Counted from the stretch's first letter, positions 40,904 through 54,577 are shown. The stretch is DNA of 64,000 nt from Longimicrobiales bacterium (GCA_951813395.1 OX638356.1:2678501-2742500), one strand, 5' to 3'. A program made the numbers and translations. Notes: generated by a model not told the origin, from the sequence alone.

Positions 40904-42094
40904 ATGCCACACGCCCCACCATTTCAGACCCTTCGGCTAACGGCCTTATCGGTCCTCTGCTTCGGCTGCGCCCCAGACAACTCGTCGCAAACAGCGATCG
41001 TGCGCGACAGCGCCGGCGTCCTGATCGCGGAGAATCCCGCGCCAGTCGCCGGCAACGAATGGACCCTTCAGCAGCCCGCCGTTCTGGAGATCGGACGAAG
41101 CGAAGGCCAGGGTCCCGGCTCGGATCTCTTCGGCGCGGTCGCCCACGCCATCCGGCTGTCGAACGGGCACATCGCCGTAGCGGACAGGCACGCACAGGAG
41201 GTCCGCGTCTTTGACGAAGCCGGTGATCACGTGCTCACCTTCGGGCGACCCGGTGAAGGCCCCGGCGAGTTCACCATCCTCTGGTCGATTGCGGAGCTGG
41301 CCGGTGACACGGTCGCGGCGATCGACCCCCTGGGAGGGCGGGTTTCCCTCTTCGATGCGGCAGGCGTGTTCGGCCGCTCGTTCCCGATTCCCCGGCTTCC
41401 CGGCGCGTCCGCCCCCAACGTGGTCGGCTGGCTGGCGGACGGCACGCTGCTCATCCAGAGCCTCACCCGGTCGCAGTCCCAGGACACCAGGGACCAGTCC
41501 ACGCATCTCCTGTACGCGGTCGACCGCGATGGCGAGATCCTGGGCACGCTGGGCGAGTTTCCGGGCAGCCCGCTGGGGCGCAACGGCCTTTCGCTGGGCT
41601 TCGCGGCGGGGGCTGAATTCGCGGCGGGCGGCAGTCTGGCCTGGGTGGGACAGTCGAGCCGCTTCGAGGTGGCGGGACATGACCGATCCGGATCCGTGCG
41701 GCAGATCGTGCGCCTGGATCGGGCACCCGCTGTGGTGACGCCGGAAGAGACCGCCGAGGCCCAGGCCGCGGTCGAACGGAGTCTGGAAGGCGCATCGGGT
41801 CCGGCGGTGGAGAGGATCCTTGCGACCGAATACGCGAGCCACCACCCGGTCCACGGGGAACTCCTCGCCGACAGGGCCGGCAACCTGTGGGTGGAACGGT
41901 ATCGCAGTCACCTGCTCGAGGATCCGGGTCCGCGGGAATGGGATGTCTTCGACGGCGAAGGCCGGCTGGTGGGGTACCTTGCCACTCCCAGCGACTTCCA
42001 GGTCACCGACATCGGTGCGGACTTCGTCCTCGGGTTCCACACGGATGAGCTGGGCGTGCAGACGGTGCGGGTGCATCGACTGCTGCGTGAGTAA
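40904..42094 (+). CDS. Six-bladed beta-propeller lipoprotein
   Basis: A 396-aa lipoprotein with lipobox L-C-F-G-C near residue 22. Propeller blades include N-G-H-I-A-V-A-D-R-H-A-Q-E-V-R-V-F-D and the family hallmark G-R-P-G-E-G-P-G-E-F. A long helical insertion containing E-E-T-A-E-A-Q-A-A-V-E-R precedes the last blade, as in related proteins of this group. Function unknown, likely envelope-associated. Its last 187 bp are overlapped antisense by the extended 3' end of the FG-GAP gene. Confidence 0.78.
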   Translation: MPHAPPFQTLRLTALSVLCFGCAPDNSSQTAIVRDSAGVLIAENPAPVAGNEWTLQQPAVLEIGRSEGQGPGSDLFGAVAHAIRLSNGHIAVADRHAQEVRVFDEAGDHVLTFGRPGEGPGEFTILWSIAELAGDTVAAIDPLGGRVSLFDAAGVFGRSFPIPRLPGASAPNVVGWLADGTLLIQSLTRSQSQDTRDQSTHLLYAVDRDGEILGTLGEFPGSPLGRNGLSLGFAAGAEFAAGGSLAWVGQSSRFEVAGHDRSGSVRQIVRLDRAPAVVTPEETAEAQAAVERSLEGASGPAVERILATEYASHHPVHGELLADRAGNLWVERYRSHLLEDPGPREWDVFDGEGRLVGYLATPSDFQVTDIGADFVLGFHTDELGVQTVRVHRLLRE

Positions 42095-43302
42095 ACTTCC
42101 ACGAGTGTCGGGCGATTCGGGATAGGGATCTGGGGGAGCGGTAGCCGAGTCACATTCGCGAAGAGCCCGTTGGGCGCGCCCGAATTCGCGGTGACAATCT
42201 CCGGGAATCCGTCCCCGTTCAGATCCCCGACCGCCAATCCATAGGTCGCGCAGTCCCCGCACCCGAACCGGAACTCGTCGAACGCCGGGGCCTCGCTGCT
42301 CCCCACCGGCTCGACGCCCCGGTTGAAGTACACCGCGTTCTGCGCGCGCACGTTCGCGACCACGATGTCCAGGTCCCCGTCGAGATCCAGGTCCGCGAGC
42401 CGGACCGCGTAGCTCTGGTCGTCAATGGATCCGAAGGGCCGGCTGCGCTCGAATCCTCCCGACCCGTCGCCGAAGTACACCGCGTTCGCCTCGCCGATGT
42501 TCGCGGTCACGATGTCCAGGCGGCCGTCGCCGTCCACGTCGCCCACCGCCACACCGCGAGTCTCGTCGCGTCCGGTTCCGTACCCGCTCACCCGCCCGAA
42601 GCTTCCGGCATCGTTCCAGTGGATGGTGTTCGCGCCGCCGTCCCGGTTGGCGAGCACGAGGTCGAGGTCCCCGTCGCCATCGAGGTCCGCGGCGGCCACA
42701 TCGATCGTGGAGTCGTCCCCCGCCCCGAACGGCGTTCCGGCACCGAACTCTCCCGACCCGTCACCGTGGAAGATGAAGTTCTGCCTCCCCCGGTTGACCA
42801 CCAGGATGTCGGTGTGCCCGTCGCCGTTCAGATCGGCCAGCGTCAGGCTTCGTGTCGAGCTCGGGCTTCCAAAGGTGGCTCCGGCAGCGAAGCGCCCTGC
42901 CCCGTCGTTCAGAAACACGAGGTTGCGCGTACGGTCGTTGCCCACGGCGACATCCAGGTCTCCGTCACCATCGAAATCGGCAAGCGGGACGGCGTAGCTG
43001 CCGGCCTCTTCCTCACCCAGCCGCCGCGCCAGAGTGAAGCCGGCGCGTCCATCGTTCAGGTAGACGCGGTTCTGGCCGGGCCAGTGGCGGCCGTTGGCGA
43101 CGACCACATCGAGAGCCCCGTCACCGTTGACGTCGCCCAGGCTGACCGAGGCCGTCAGTTCGCTGCCTCCGCCCAGCGACCTGAGCGGCCGGAAGGTCCG
43201 TTCCTCCTGTCCCGCCAGGGGGGCCACGGCGACCGAAAGCACGAGGAGGACGACTGCAACAGGGCTCCAACCTCGCCACACCGCGACACGCCTTCCATCC
43301 AT
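41908..43302 (-). CDS. FG-GAP/VCBS-repeat secreted protein with run-on C-terminus
   Basis: A 464-aa exported protein. ATG 43302 gives a signal peptide (V-A-V-V-L-L-V-L-S-V-A-V-A-P-L-A-G-Q). The body is seven or so repeats of D-x-N/D-G-D-G-x-x-D with V-V-A-N, typical Ca2+-binding FG-GAP/VCBS propeller blades. After the last blade (about residue 400) the frame runs antisense through the end of the neighbouring lipoprotein gene as a Ser/Arg/Pro-rich tail. That tail is probably not native: a stop codon appears to have been lost. The propeller itself seems complete. Likely a cell-surface adhesion or binding protein. Confidence 0.8.
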   Translation of the reverse strand: MDGRRVAVWRGWSPVAVVLLVLSVAVAPLAGQEERTFRPLRSLGGGSELTASVSLGDVNGDGALDVVVANGRHWPGQNRVYLNDGRAGFTLARRLGEEEAGSYAVPLADFDGDGDLDVAVGNDRTRNLVFLNDGAGRFAAGATFGSPSSTRSLTLADLNGDGHTDILVVNRGRQNFIFHGDGSGEFGAGTPFGAGDDSTIDVAAADLDGDGDLDLVLANRDGGANTIHWNDAGSFGRVSGYGTGRDETRGVAVGDVDGDGRLDIVTANIGEANAVYFGDGSGGFERSRPFGSIDDQSYAVRLADLDLDGDLDIVVANVRAQNAVYFNRGVEPVGSSEAPAFDEFRFGCGDCATYGLAVGDLNGDGFPEIVTANSGAPNGLFANVTRLPLPQIPIPNRPTLVEVYSRSSRCTRTVCTPSSSVWNPRTKSAPMSVTWKSLGVARYPTSRPSPSKTSHSRGPGSSSR

Positions 43303-43422
43303 ACAACCCTCCAATCGTCGTCGCCGTTGCGCTTGACCCCGGCCGTCCGCGGGCACAGGGTTATCCCATCATGGCTGAATGGCTTGGCATAGGCCACCTG
43401 TTCGAGCTCGCTCTTTACGCCC

Positions 43423-44697
43423 TCAATACCCCAGCACACCGGGCAGCCACAGCACCACGCCCGGCACCAGCGCAATCACCACCGTGAGCGCCAGCATCAG
43501 CGCCAGGTACGGCCACAGCGGGCGCGCGACCTCCGCAGGCTCGACGCCGCCCACCGAGCACGCCACCAGCAGGCTCACGCCCACGGGCGGCAGAAACACG
43601 GAGATCCCCTGCGTCGCCACGATGACCGCGCCGTAGTGCACGGGATCGATCCCGAGCTGCGTGGCGAGGGGCAGCAGGATGGGCGTCAGCAGCACCACCG
43701 CGGGCACGCCCTCCAGAATCGCGCCGAGGAGAAGGAAGATGAGGATGGTAAGGACCATGAACCCGGTCTGGCCGCCACCCATCGCCACCAGCGAAGATGC
43801 CAGCGACTGCGGTGCCTGCATGACGGCCAGCACCCAGCCCAGCAGGCGTGCGGCGCCTACGACGAACAGCACCATGCCCGACACCATCGCGGTCTGGACG
43901 ATCTTCCTCCACAACTCCGCGGCGGTGAGCGACCGGTAAACCGGCCCGGCCAGGAGCAGCGCGTAGGCAACGGCAACGGCGGCTGCTTCGGTGGGCGTGA
44001 AGATACCGAAGCGGATGCCGCCCAGGATCACCACGATCATGAAGAGGGGCAACACGGCGTCGACCGCCGCGCGCCGGACCTCCGCGAACGATGCGCGCTT
44101 GCCGGCCGGCCACCCGGCCCTGCGCGCCTGCCACCCGATCTGGGTCATCAGTCCCACGGCGATGAGGAGCGCGGGAACGATCGAAGCGACGAACAGCGCG
44201 CCGATCGAGACGTTGCCGATGACGCCGTAGACCACCATCACGATCGCCGGCGGAATCAGGATACCCATCCCGCACGCCGCCGACACTATGGCGGTCGCGC
44301 GTGCCCGGCTGTACCCGTTCCTGGTCAATTGGGGCACCATGATGCCCCCGATGGCGGCCGCGTCCGCGGAAGTCGAGCCCGACACGCCCGAGAAGAACAT
44401 CTCGGCCAGGACGACCACCTGTCCGAGCCCGCCGGGGAGGTGCCCCACGAGTGTTCGCGCCAGCGTCACCAGGCGCCGGCTGATCCCCCCGACATCCATC
44501 AGGAAGCCGGCGAGAATGAAGAGCGGCACGGCCAGCATGGGGAACGAATCCATCCCGGCGACGATCTGCTGCGGGATGATGACCAGAGGGAGATCGGCCA
44601 ACACGATGGCGACAACGGCCGCGAGCGCGAGCGCGAAGCCGATGGGCACGGCGGCCAGCACCAGGACGCCGAAGATGCCGAGGAGGAGGCCTCCCAT
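43423..44697 (-). CDS. TRAP transporter large permease (DctM type), cluster 1
   Basis: A 424-aa, about 12-TM large subunit of a tripartite ATP-independent periplasmic transporter. DctM hallmarks include L-A-V-P-L-F-I-L-A-G, F-S-G-V-S-G-S-T-S-A-D and G-I-L-I-P-P-A-I. ATG 44697 overlaps the small permease stop (TGATG). It uses the Na+ or H+ gradient to import a carboxylate delivered by the binding protein. It is the last gene of the SDR-DctP-DctQ-DctM operon; substrate not predictable. Confidence 0.93.
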   Translation of the reverse strand: MGGLLLGIFGVLVLAAVPIGFALALAAVVAIVLADLPLVIIPQQIVAGMDSFPMLAVPLFILAGFLMDVGGISRRLVTLARTLVGHLPGGLGQVVVLAEMFFSGVSGSTSADAAAIGGIMVPQLTRNGYSRARATAIVSAACGMGILIPPAIVMVVYGVIGNVSIGALFVASIVPALLIAVGLMTQIGWQARRAGWPAGKRASFAEVRRAAVDAVLPLFMIVVILGGIRFGIFTPTEAAAVAVAYALLLAGPVYRSLTAAELWRKIVQTAMVSGMVLFVVGAARLLGWVLAVMQAPQSLASSLVAMGGGQTGFMVLTILIFLLLGAILEGVPAVVLLTPILLPLATQLGIDPVHYGAVIVATQGISVFLPPVGVSLLVACSVGGVEPAEVARPLWPYLALMLALTVVIALVPGVVLWLPGVLGY

Positions 44698-45182
44698 CAG
44701 GGATTGTCCCCGGTTGGGCGATCTGCTCCCCACCCCGCCGCCATGTGGATCACCATCATCAGACCGGATACCGGCGCGGCGGCGTAAACAAGGGCGATCG
44801 GCAGGTTCAGCGCCGCCGACCGCTCTCCCGCAGTGAGGTCCATCAGGACAATGCCCGTGCCGACGAGGAGGAGCGCAAAGATCAGCACGACTACCCTGGC
44901 GCCCGTTTCCACCGCCCGTCTCAAACGGGGCGCGAGCCCTTTCGTGACCTGGTCGAACCGGAAGTGCGCCCGATGCTCCACGGCCAGCGAGGCCCCGAGC
45001 AACGACAGCCAGATGAAGCAGAAGCGCGAGACCTCCTCGCTCCAGGGGTTCGGGTAGGCGAAGAGGTAGCGCATCAGGACCTGGAGCAGGACCACGACGC
45101 AGACCGTGACCAACAAGGCGCCAGCCGCCCGGGTCTCGAGCGCTACCAGGACTCGGTTGAGGGTCCGGAGCCGGCGGTTCAT
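44697..45182 (-). CDS. TRAP transporter small permease (DctQ type), cluster 1
   Basis: A 161-aa four-TM small subunit. It has the DctQ pattern L-M-R-Y-L-F-A-Y-P-N-P-W-S-E-E-V-S-R-F and a hydrophobic C-terminal helix. It bridges the binding protein and large permease. Its ATG overlaps the DctP stop (ATGA) and its stop overlaps the DctM start, so all three are translationally coupled. Confidence 0.92.
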   Translation of the reverse strand: MNRRLRTLNRVLVALETRAAGALLVTVCVVVLLQVLMRYLFAYPNPWSEEVSRFCFIWLSLLGASLAVEHRAHFRFDQVTKGLAPRLRRAVETGARVVVLIFALLLVGTGIVLMDLTAGERSAALNLPIALVYAAAPVSGLMMVIHMAAGWGADRPTGDNP

Positions 45183-46192
45183 TCGCGTCCCGCCTCCGCC
45201 ACCAACCTCGCGATCAGCGCCTCGCCATCCGGAAGCCGATCGGCCAGTTCGTCCCGGATCCGCGGCCGCACCACCGGGGCGAACGGCGCCAGGTCCGGGC
45301 GCGAGATCTCCACGCCGGCCGACCGCATCTGCTCGATCGCCTCGGCCTCCATACGGCGCGCCTCGTCGCTCTGGTAGGCGAGCGCGTCAGCCGCGGAGCG
45401 GTCGACCGTCTCCCGGACATCCTCGGGAAGCGCCCGATAGAACGGCTCGTTAACCAGGAGCGTGATCGGGTTGTAGGTGATGGACGTGAAGCTGTAATAC
45501 TTCGCCACCTCGTGGAGCCGGCTGCTCACGAAGCCGACGGCATTGGCCTCGCCGCCGTCGATCACGCCCTGTTGGAGCGCCGAGTAGACCTCCCCGTAGT
45601 TCATCGGGGTCGCCTGGACGCCGAGAGCCGAATAGGCCGCGAGGTACGTAGCATTCTGGAGGACCCGGAGCTTGAGGCCCGAAAGATCCCCGGGCGCCTC
45701 GACGGGGCGGCGCTTGTTGTAGACGTGGCGGAAGCCGTAGTCGAGAAAGCCCAGCGAGCGGACACCGGTGCGTTCGAGGAGGAGATCGCGCCACCAGTCC
45801 CCCATGGGGCCGCTCATCACCGAGAGGCCATGGTCACGAGTCTCGAACAGGTAGGGGAGATCGAACATCTGGCCCTCGGGCACCCAACCCGATAGCACGG
45901 GGGTGCCCGTGATGGCCATGTGCACCGCGCCGACCTGGATCTGTTCGAAGGCCACCCGCTCACCCCCGAGCTGTCCGGACGGATAGATGACGACCCGGAA
46001 CCGCCCGTCGGTGCGCTCGAGCATGAGGTCGCGGAAGCGTTCCGCCATGAGGTGGAATTCCGAGCTGGTCGACAGCACGTGTGAGAAGCGGACCTCCCAG
46101 GTGGGCGGGTCGCCGTCGCCCGGTCCGGGAGCACGGCAGGACACGACGGCAAGCGTCGCGACTGTCAGGGCGAACCGTCGAGCCCTGTGCAC
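45179..46192 (-). CDS. TRAP transporter substrate-binding lipoprotein (DctP type), cluster 1
   Basis: A 337-aa periplasmic solute receptor. The N-terminal lipobox A-V-V-S-C indicates membrane anchoring. DctP-family features are F-P/Y-P-S-G-Q-L-G-G-E-R, the R-V-L-Q-N-A-T segment with the usual carboxylate-binding Arg, and P-M-N-Y-G-E-V-Y-S-A-L-Q-Q-G-V-I-D-G-G-E. It begins 1 bp after the SDR stop, so the oxidoreductase and transporter are co-expressed and may handle one substrate. Confidence 0.92.
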   Translation of the reverse strand: MHRARRFALTVATLAVVSCRAPGPGDGDPPTWEVRFSHVLSTSSEFHLMAERFRDLMLERTDGRFRVVIYPSGQLGGERVAFEQIQVGAVHMAITGTPVLSGWVPEGQMFDLPYLFETRDHGLSVMSGPMGDWWRDLLLERTGVRSLGFLDYGFRHVYNKRRPVEAPGDLSGLKLRVLQNATYLAAYSALGVQATPMNYGEVYSALQQGVIDGGEANAVGFVSSRLHEVAKYYSFTSITYNPITLLVNEPFYRALPEDVRETVDRSAADALAYQSDEARRMEAEAIEQMRSAGVEISRPDLAPFAPVVRPRIRDELADRLPDGEALIARLVAEAGRE

Positions 46193-46193
46193 C

Positions 46194-46949
46194 TCAGACG
46201 GTCTGGCCGCCGTCGATGAACACGGCAGCGCCGGTCATGAGGCGCGCCTCGTCGTTTGACGCGAGAAACACGACGGCTCCCACCACGTCGCCGGGGACGC
46301 CGATCAGGCCGAGCGGGATGCGCGCCAGGCGGCCCTCACGAAACTCTTCCTGCGCGATGTCGGCCCGATTCATGTCGGTCTCGATCAGACCCGGCGCGAT
46401 GGCGTTCACCCGTATGCCGTGGGGCGCGAGTTCGAGCGCCATCTGCTTCGTGAGCATCTCGACCCCCGCCTTGGACACGCAGTAGTGCGTGAGGTTGGGG
46501 GCGGCCACCGCCTGTCCGGCCGACGACACATTGACGATCGCACCCGCCGTCCCGGCCTCCACCATGCGCCGCGCCACCGCCTGCCCGACCAGGAAGTAGC
46601 CCTTCAGGTTGACGCTCTGGATGGCGTCCCACTCGTCCTCGCCAATCTCGAGGAACGGAGTGCGCTTCAGAATCCCGGCGTTGTTGACCAGGATGTCGAG
46701 GCCGCCCAGAAAACCGTGTGCCTCGGCGACGAAGCGCTCGACGTCCGAACGTGAGTCCGTTGAGCCCTGCACGGCGACCGCACGGCGCCCCACGTGCCCG
46801 ATCTCGCGGACCGCGCTCCCGGCGGCGTCGCGGCTGGTCCGGTAGTTGACCGCCACGTGCGCACCCTCGCGGGCCAATCCCAGGGCGATCGCCCGTCCGA
46901 TGCCTCGGGAACCGCCGGTGACCAGGGCGCGCTTGCCTTCGAGACGCAT
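46194..46949 (-). CDS. SDR-family NAD(P)-dependent oxidoreductase
   Basis: A 251-aa classical short-chain dehydrogenase. The cofactor motif is T-G-G-S-R-G-I-G near residues 11-18, followed by N-N-A-G (about 89-92). The catalytic Ser is in N-V-S-S-A-G, with Y-x-x-x-K in Y-C-V-S-K. The C-terminal F-I-D-G-G-Q matches FabG-like enzymes. Located directly before a TRAP transporter, it probably oxidises or reduces the imported hydroxy/keto acid; true FabG function is less likely in this setting. Confidence 0.9.
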   Translation of the reverse strand: MRLEGKRALVTGGSRGIGRAIALGLAREGAHVAVNYRTSRDAAGSAVREIGHVGRRAVAVQGSTDSRSDVERFVAEAHGFLGGLDILVNNAGILKRTPFLEIGEDEWDAIQSVNLKGYFLVGQAVARRMVEAGTAGAIVNVSSAGQAVAAPNLTHYCVSKAGVEMLTKQMALELAPHGIRVNAIAPGLIETDMNRADIAQEEFREGRLARIPLGLIGVPGDVVGAVVFLASNDEARLMTGAAVFIDGGQTV

Positions 46950-46962
46950 GCGGAACCGGCCG

Positions 46963-50810
<3,848 letters not shown>

Positions 50811-50814
<4 letters not shown>

Positions 50815-51479
50815 AGCGACGCGGACCCTGATCCCGCCTGGTCGTCCTTCACCGGCTCGCCCGTGTAGAACGCGGTCGTGCGTCCGGCCGCTGCCCGCGC
50901 GGCTCCCGGTTCCATTCCAGCGGCGATGGCAGCCTCACCCCACGCCTCGCTGCTGCCCACGATGAGCGCCTTCCCGTCGGGTGACACGGCGAAAGCGGCT
51001 TCGTCCGGCTTCGGCGCATCCGGACGGGCGAGATGCAGCGAAAGTCCCAGCAAGCCCATCTCCCAGCCGACGCCCGTCGCGCCCGGGCCATACTCGTCCC
51101 AGTGCCCGGTTAGTGGAGCCGTGTGGGTCAACGTGAGCCGCACCCGCCCCGCATCGACCCTCGCACAGCGCACCTCCACCCAACTGACGTGTTCCCCAAA
51201 CTCCCAGGTGACGGCAACGCGCGACGGCGGTTCGCAGTCCTCGATCAGACCACCCGCGTTTCCCTCGAACTGAAACCGTCCACCCGGTTCGAGATCGCCG
51301 CCGATCGGCAGAAACCAGCGCGGAATGCGCTCGCTGTTCGACACCGCGTCCCACAGGTCCTCGACCGTGGTCGCGAAGCTTCGGGAGAGAATCACCGCAC
51401 GGGCACTCTGGCCATCGCGCTGCACGGACGACACCGAGCGCTCTACCGCGGCCAGGTGGCGTTGGACGTCGAGGCTCAT
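50811..51479 (-). CDS. SRPBCC/AHSA1-family protein
   Basis: A 222-aa START-like fold protein. AHSA1/activator-like features are V-E-D-L-W-D-A-V-S-N-S-E-R-I-P-R-W-F, E-P-G-G-R-F-Q-F-E-G and W-E-F-G-E-H-V-S-W-V-E. ATG 51479 (M-S-L-D-V-Q-R-H-L) removes an unlikely Arg/Cys-rich extension. The family binds hydrophobic ligands or acts in stress responses, often with ArsR regulators; none is adjacent here. No specific ligand can be inferred. Confidence 0.82.
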
Positions 51480-51567
51480 GCCGCAACGGCGATGCCAACG
51501 CCGAATCGGCGCGCTCCGTCTTCCGTGTTCATCGATACCTCCGGTGACACATGCGCCCGGTTGACCG

Positions 51568-52716
51568 CTATTCCCCGCTAGGCAGCAACCCCTCCGCCCC
51601 ACCCCCCCTGATGTACAGTTCCCGCTTCGGATAGGGGATCTCGATGCCCGCGCCGGCGAACTTCACCATCGCCCTCTCGGTGATCTCGTCGGCGATCCGG
51701 CGCCGATTCCGCGCCTCCTGGATCCACACGCGCAACTGCAGGTTCACCTCCGACGGCCCGAAGCCCCGCACGATCACGATCGGTGCCGGATCCAGCTTCA
51801 CGCCGCGCACCTCGCCCGCGGTCTCCTTCAGCAGAAACTTGGCCCGCTCAATATCCGACTCGTAAGCGCACGAGAAGGGAATCCTGAGCCGGATGTCCTC
51901 GCCCGACATGGTGTAGTTGATGATGTCGCGCCGCATGATCTCGTTGTTCGGCACCACCACCACGAGATTGTCGGGATTGCGGATCTTCGTGGCCCTCAGG
52001 CCGATCTCCACCACGTCGCCCCACGTGCCCGTCTCCCTGGGCGCGTTCCACAGCTCGATCCTGTCCCCCACCTGGAAGGGCCGATCCATGATGAGGAGCA
52101 CCCCCGCGATGAGGTTGGACAGCGTATCCTTGGCTGCGAAGGACAGCGCCAGCCCCATCACGCCGGCGCCCCCGAGGAGCGGCGCAATGCTCACGCCCAG
52201 TTGCGGAAGCGCGAGGAGCACTCCGACGGCAACCACGAGGAAGCGCGCGAACTTGTTGACCATCGGCAGCGCCGTCTCGTCCAGCGCGGTGTCCGACCGC
52301 GACATCACCTTGGTCTCGAAGCTGGACATCACGTGGCCGACGAACCGGCTGATCGGGAAGAAGACCAGGATCGTCCAGACGCCCCACACCCAATCCTGGG
52401 GCTGGGTGTCGTTCGCGATCCAGTCGCCTTCGGGGGTTCGCGCGCCGAGCGGCGGAATCCACTCGCCCACGATCCGCCACACCATCCATGCGACGACCGT
52501 CAGCCGGACCGCCCGGCGCAACAGACGCACGAACTCGTCGTCGAGCTGGGTCTCGGTCCGCGCGGCCAGCCGCCGTTCGACCCGCCGCAGCACCCATCCC
52601 GCAATGAGGTAGATGGCGCCGGCAACGACCACGGCCACAAGGCTGGGGAGCCAGCGGGGCTCCGCGTAGGCGAGCACAAGGCCCCACACGGCACGCACAC
52701 TGTCCAGCAAGTCCAC
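51568..52716 (-). CDS. MscS-family mechanosensitive ion channel
   Basis: A 382-aa small-conductance mechanosensitive channel. Three or four N-terminal TM segments precede the pore helix/TM3 region G-G-A-G-V-M-G-L-A-L-S-F-A-A-K-D and the family-defining N-L-I-A-G-V-L-L-I-M-D-R-P-F-Q-V-G-D. The beta domain contains V-P-N-N-E-I-M. It releases solutes on osmotic downshock. It starts 3 bp after the CocE stop, so it shares the operon; this pairing has no obvious functional logic. Confidence 0.92.
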   Translation of the reverse strand: MDLLDSVRAVWGLVLAYAEPRWLPSLVAVVVAGAIYLIAGWVLRRVERRLAARTETQLDDEFVRLLRRAVRLTVVAWMVWRIVGEWIPPLGARTPEGDWIANDTQPQDWVWGVWTILVFFPISRFVGHVMSSFETKVMSRSDTALDETALPMVNKFARFLVVAVGVLLALPQLGVSIAPLLGGAGVMGLALSFAAKDTLSNLIAGVLLIMDRPFQVGDRIELWNAPRETGTWGDVVEIGLRATKIRNPDNLVVVVPNNEIMRRDIINYTMSGEDIRLRIPFSCAYESDIERAKFLLKETAGEVRGVKLDPAPIVIVRGFGPSEVNLQLRVWIQEARNRRRIADEITERAMVKFAGAGIEIPYPKRELYIRGGGAEGLLPSGE

Positions 52717-52719
52717 GGT

Positions 52720-54546
52720 CTATCGCCTCCGAATGACCGGCAACACGACTTTGGACGGATGGGTCGGCCCGTGGTGAATGGTCTGTGTGGCCACCACCGC
52801 CTCGTCCGGTCCCGCCAGCCCCGCGTTGTCGCGTCCCGAGTTGAGATTGCGCAGATAGAAAGGATAATAGCTGCTGGAGATTTCGACCCGGATACGGTGG
52901 CCGGGACCGAACACGCTGCCGGTCACGCGCCAGAACTCCAGGTGGTAGCGGTACGCCCGTCCCGGCTCGATCTCGCTCAGGCGGTCGGAGTTGAAGCGGC
53001 CGTCGTTTTCGGGGTCGCGGTGACGTGCGCGCATGACGGCCTCGGCCAGGAGCATCGCCGATCCGTCCGGCCCGACGTCGACGAGGCGCACCATCCAGTC
53101 GGTGTCGCGCGCCGAAGTCGAGGCATGGAGCACCGCCTCGATCGGCCCGGTGACCTCCATCGGCTCCTGGAAGACGGGCGTCTCGTAGACGAGGACGTCG
53201 TCGCGCAGGGCGGGCCCGCCGGCTTCGACGGCGCCGGGAATGTGTCCGTGGTCGCCGTAGGGGGACGGGGTGGGGTCGTTGGGGTCATAGACGTATGTGT
53301 CGGACCCGTCCGCCGCGGGCATCTCCCACCGCAGGGCGCCATCCCCCCGGCTGGAGTTCGCGCTTCCGCCCGACGTCAGGTAGAGGTCGGTCCACTCGGT
53401 CCCCGGCAGCGGCCAGCCGTCGGCCGTGTACCACCGGTTCGGTCCCATGACGAAGACATGAACCGGCGGGTCGTTCTCGACGCCGTTGTCGATGCCCTTG
53501 AGGAAGTGGTCGTACCAGCGCGCGATGTAGCCGTCGAGGTCGATCCGAGCCTCGGGTCCGTAGTCGATGCCGCCGACAACCCGGTCGTTCAGGCCGTGGA
53601 ACCATGGCCCGATGATCAGCCTGGGGCGCCGCGACTCGGGTGTGGCTCCGTGGGCCTTCATCCCGAGGTAATTGATGGGCGAACCCGGAAAGTCGGCGTC
53701 GAACCATCCGGTCATGTTCAGGGCCGGTACGGTGATGCGCGACCAGGTCTCGGGCGACTGGTATTCCATCCCGTCCCAGTACGGGTCGGTGGCCACGTAA
53801 CCATTGATCCAGGACTTCCACCAGCCGCCGTCCTGCATCCCCCGGGCCTCGTCGAGGGTCAGGTAGGGGGCGTGCAGGAGATCCTCCCAGCGCGAGTTCG
53901 TGAACCCTCCATACGGCCCCTCCTCCTTCACCTGTGCCGTTCGTCCCGACATCCACGCGGCCCAGTCCACGAAGGGCCCCAGCATGATGCCCTGCTGATA
54001 GGGGATGTTGTCGAAGGGATCCGGGGGGGCGACTTCGGGTGCGATTGCCTTGAGCGATGGCGGCGCCTGGCTGGCGGTCCACCACTGGGTCCACCCCAGG
54101 TACGAGCCGCCGATCATGCCGACGTTCCCGTTCGACCATGGCTGCGCACCGATCCATTCCACGAGGTCGTATCCGTCGGTCTTGTGCTCGACGATGAAGG
54201 GATCCCATTCGCCGCCCGAGTCGTAGCGCCCGCGCGAATCCGCGAGCACCACCACGTAACCGCGCCGCGCGAACCAGCGGGCCCGGTCGCGCGGGCCGTT
54301 GTTGTCGTACGGGGTGATGGTGAGGATCGCCGGAAAGGGGCCTTCTCCATCGGGGAAATAGATGTCGGTGGAGAGCCGGATCCCGTCGCGCATGGAAACG
54401 AGGTGGCCACGCTCCTCGATGACCTCGTGCACGGCGGGCGAGTAGCTGCCGGGATCGGGCGCCTGGGCGGCGGCGGATGGCGGCACGACAACCCACGCGG
54501 CCACAGCCGCCACCGCCATTCGTCCGACCCATCGCCAACGTCTCAT
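52720..54546 (-). CDS. CocE/NonD-family serine hydrolase, secreted
   Basis: A 608-aa paralogue of the hydrolase at 1331. ATG 54546 gives a signal peptide (M-A-V-A-A-V-A-A-W-V-V-V-P-P-S-A-A-A-Q-A) without a lipobox. The core has Y-D-N-N-G-P-R-D, the nucleophile elbow G-G-S-Y-L-G, and the Asp/His region G-P-W-F-H-G. The C-terminal jelly-roll domain is complete. It lies 31 bp downstream of the CoA transferase in a TRAP/CoA catabolic operon, which favours an ester or acyl-amide substrate, though peptide cleavage remains possible. Confidence 0.9.
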   Translation of the reverse strand: MRRWRWVGRMAVAAVAAWVVVPPSAAAQAPDPGSYSPAVHEVIEERGHLVSMRDGIRLSTDIYFPDGEGPFPAILTITPYDNNGPRDRARWFARRGYVVVLADSRGRYDSGGEWDPFIVEHKTDGYDLVEWIGAQPWSNGNVGMIGGSYLGWTQWWTASQAPPSLKAIAPEVAPPDPFDNIPYQQGIMLGPFVDWAAWMSGRTAQVKEEGPYGGFTNSRWEDLLHAPYLTLDEARGMQDGGWWKSWINGYVATDPYWDGMEYQSPETWSRITVPALNMTGWFDADFPGSPINYLGMKAHGATPESRRPRLIIGPWFHGLNDRVVGGIDYGPEARIDLDGYIARWYDHFLKGIDNGVENDPPVHVFVMGPNRWYTADGWPLPGTEWTDLYLTSGGSANSSRGDGALRWEMPAADGSDTYVYDPNDPTPSPYGDHGHIPGAVEAGGPALRDDVLVYETPVFQEPMEVTGPIEAVLHASTSARDTDWMVRLVDVGPDGSAMLLAEAVMRARHRDPENDGRFNSDRLSEIEPGRAYRYHLEFWRVTGSVFGPGHRIRVEISSSYYPFYLRNLNSGRDNAGLAGPDEAVVATQTIHHGPTHPSKVVLPVIRRR

Positions 54547-54577
54547 CCGCTCATGGTCCCCACCGAGGCCCCGCGTG

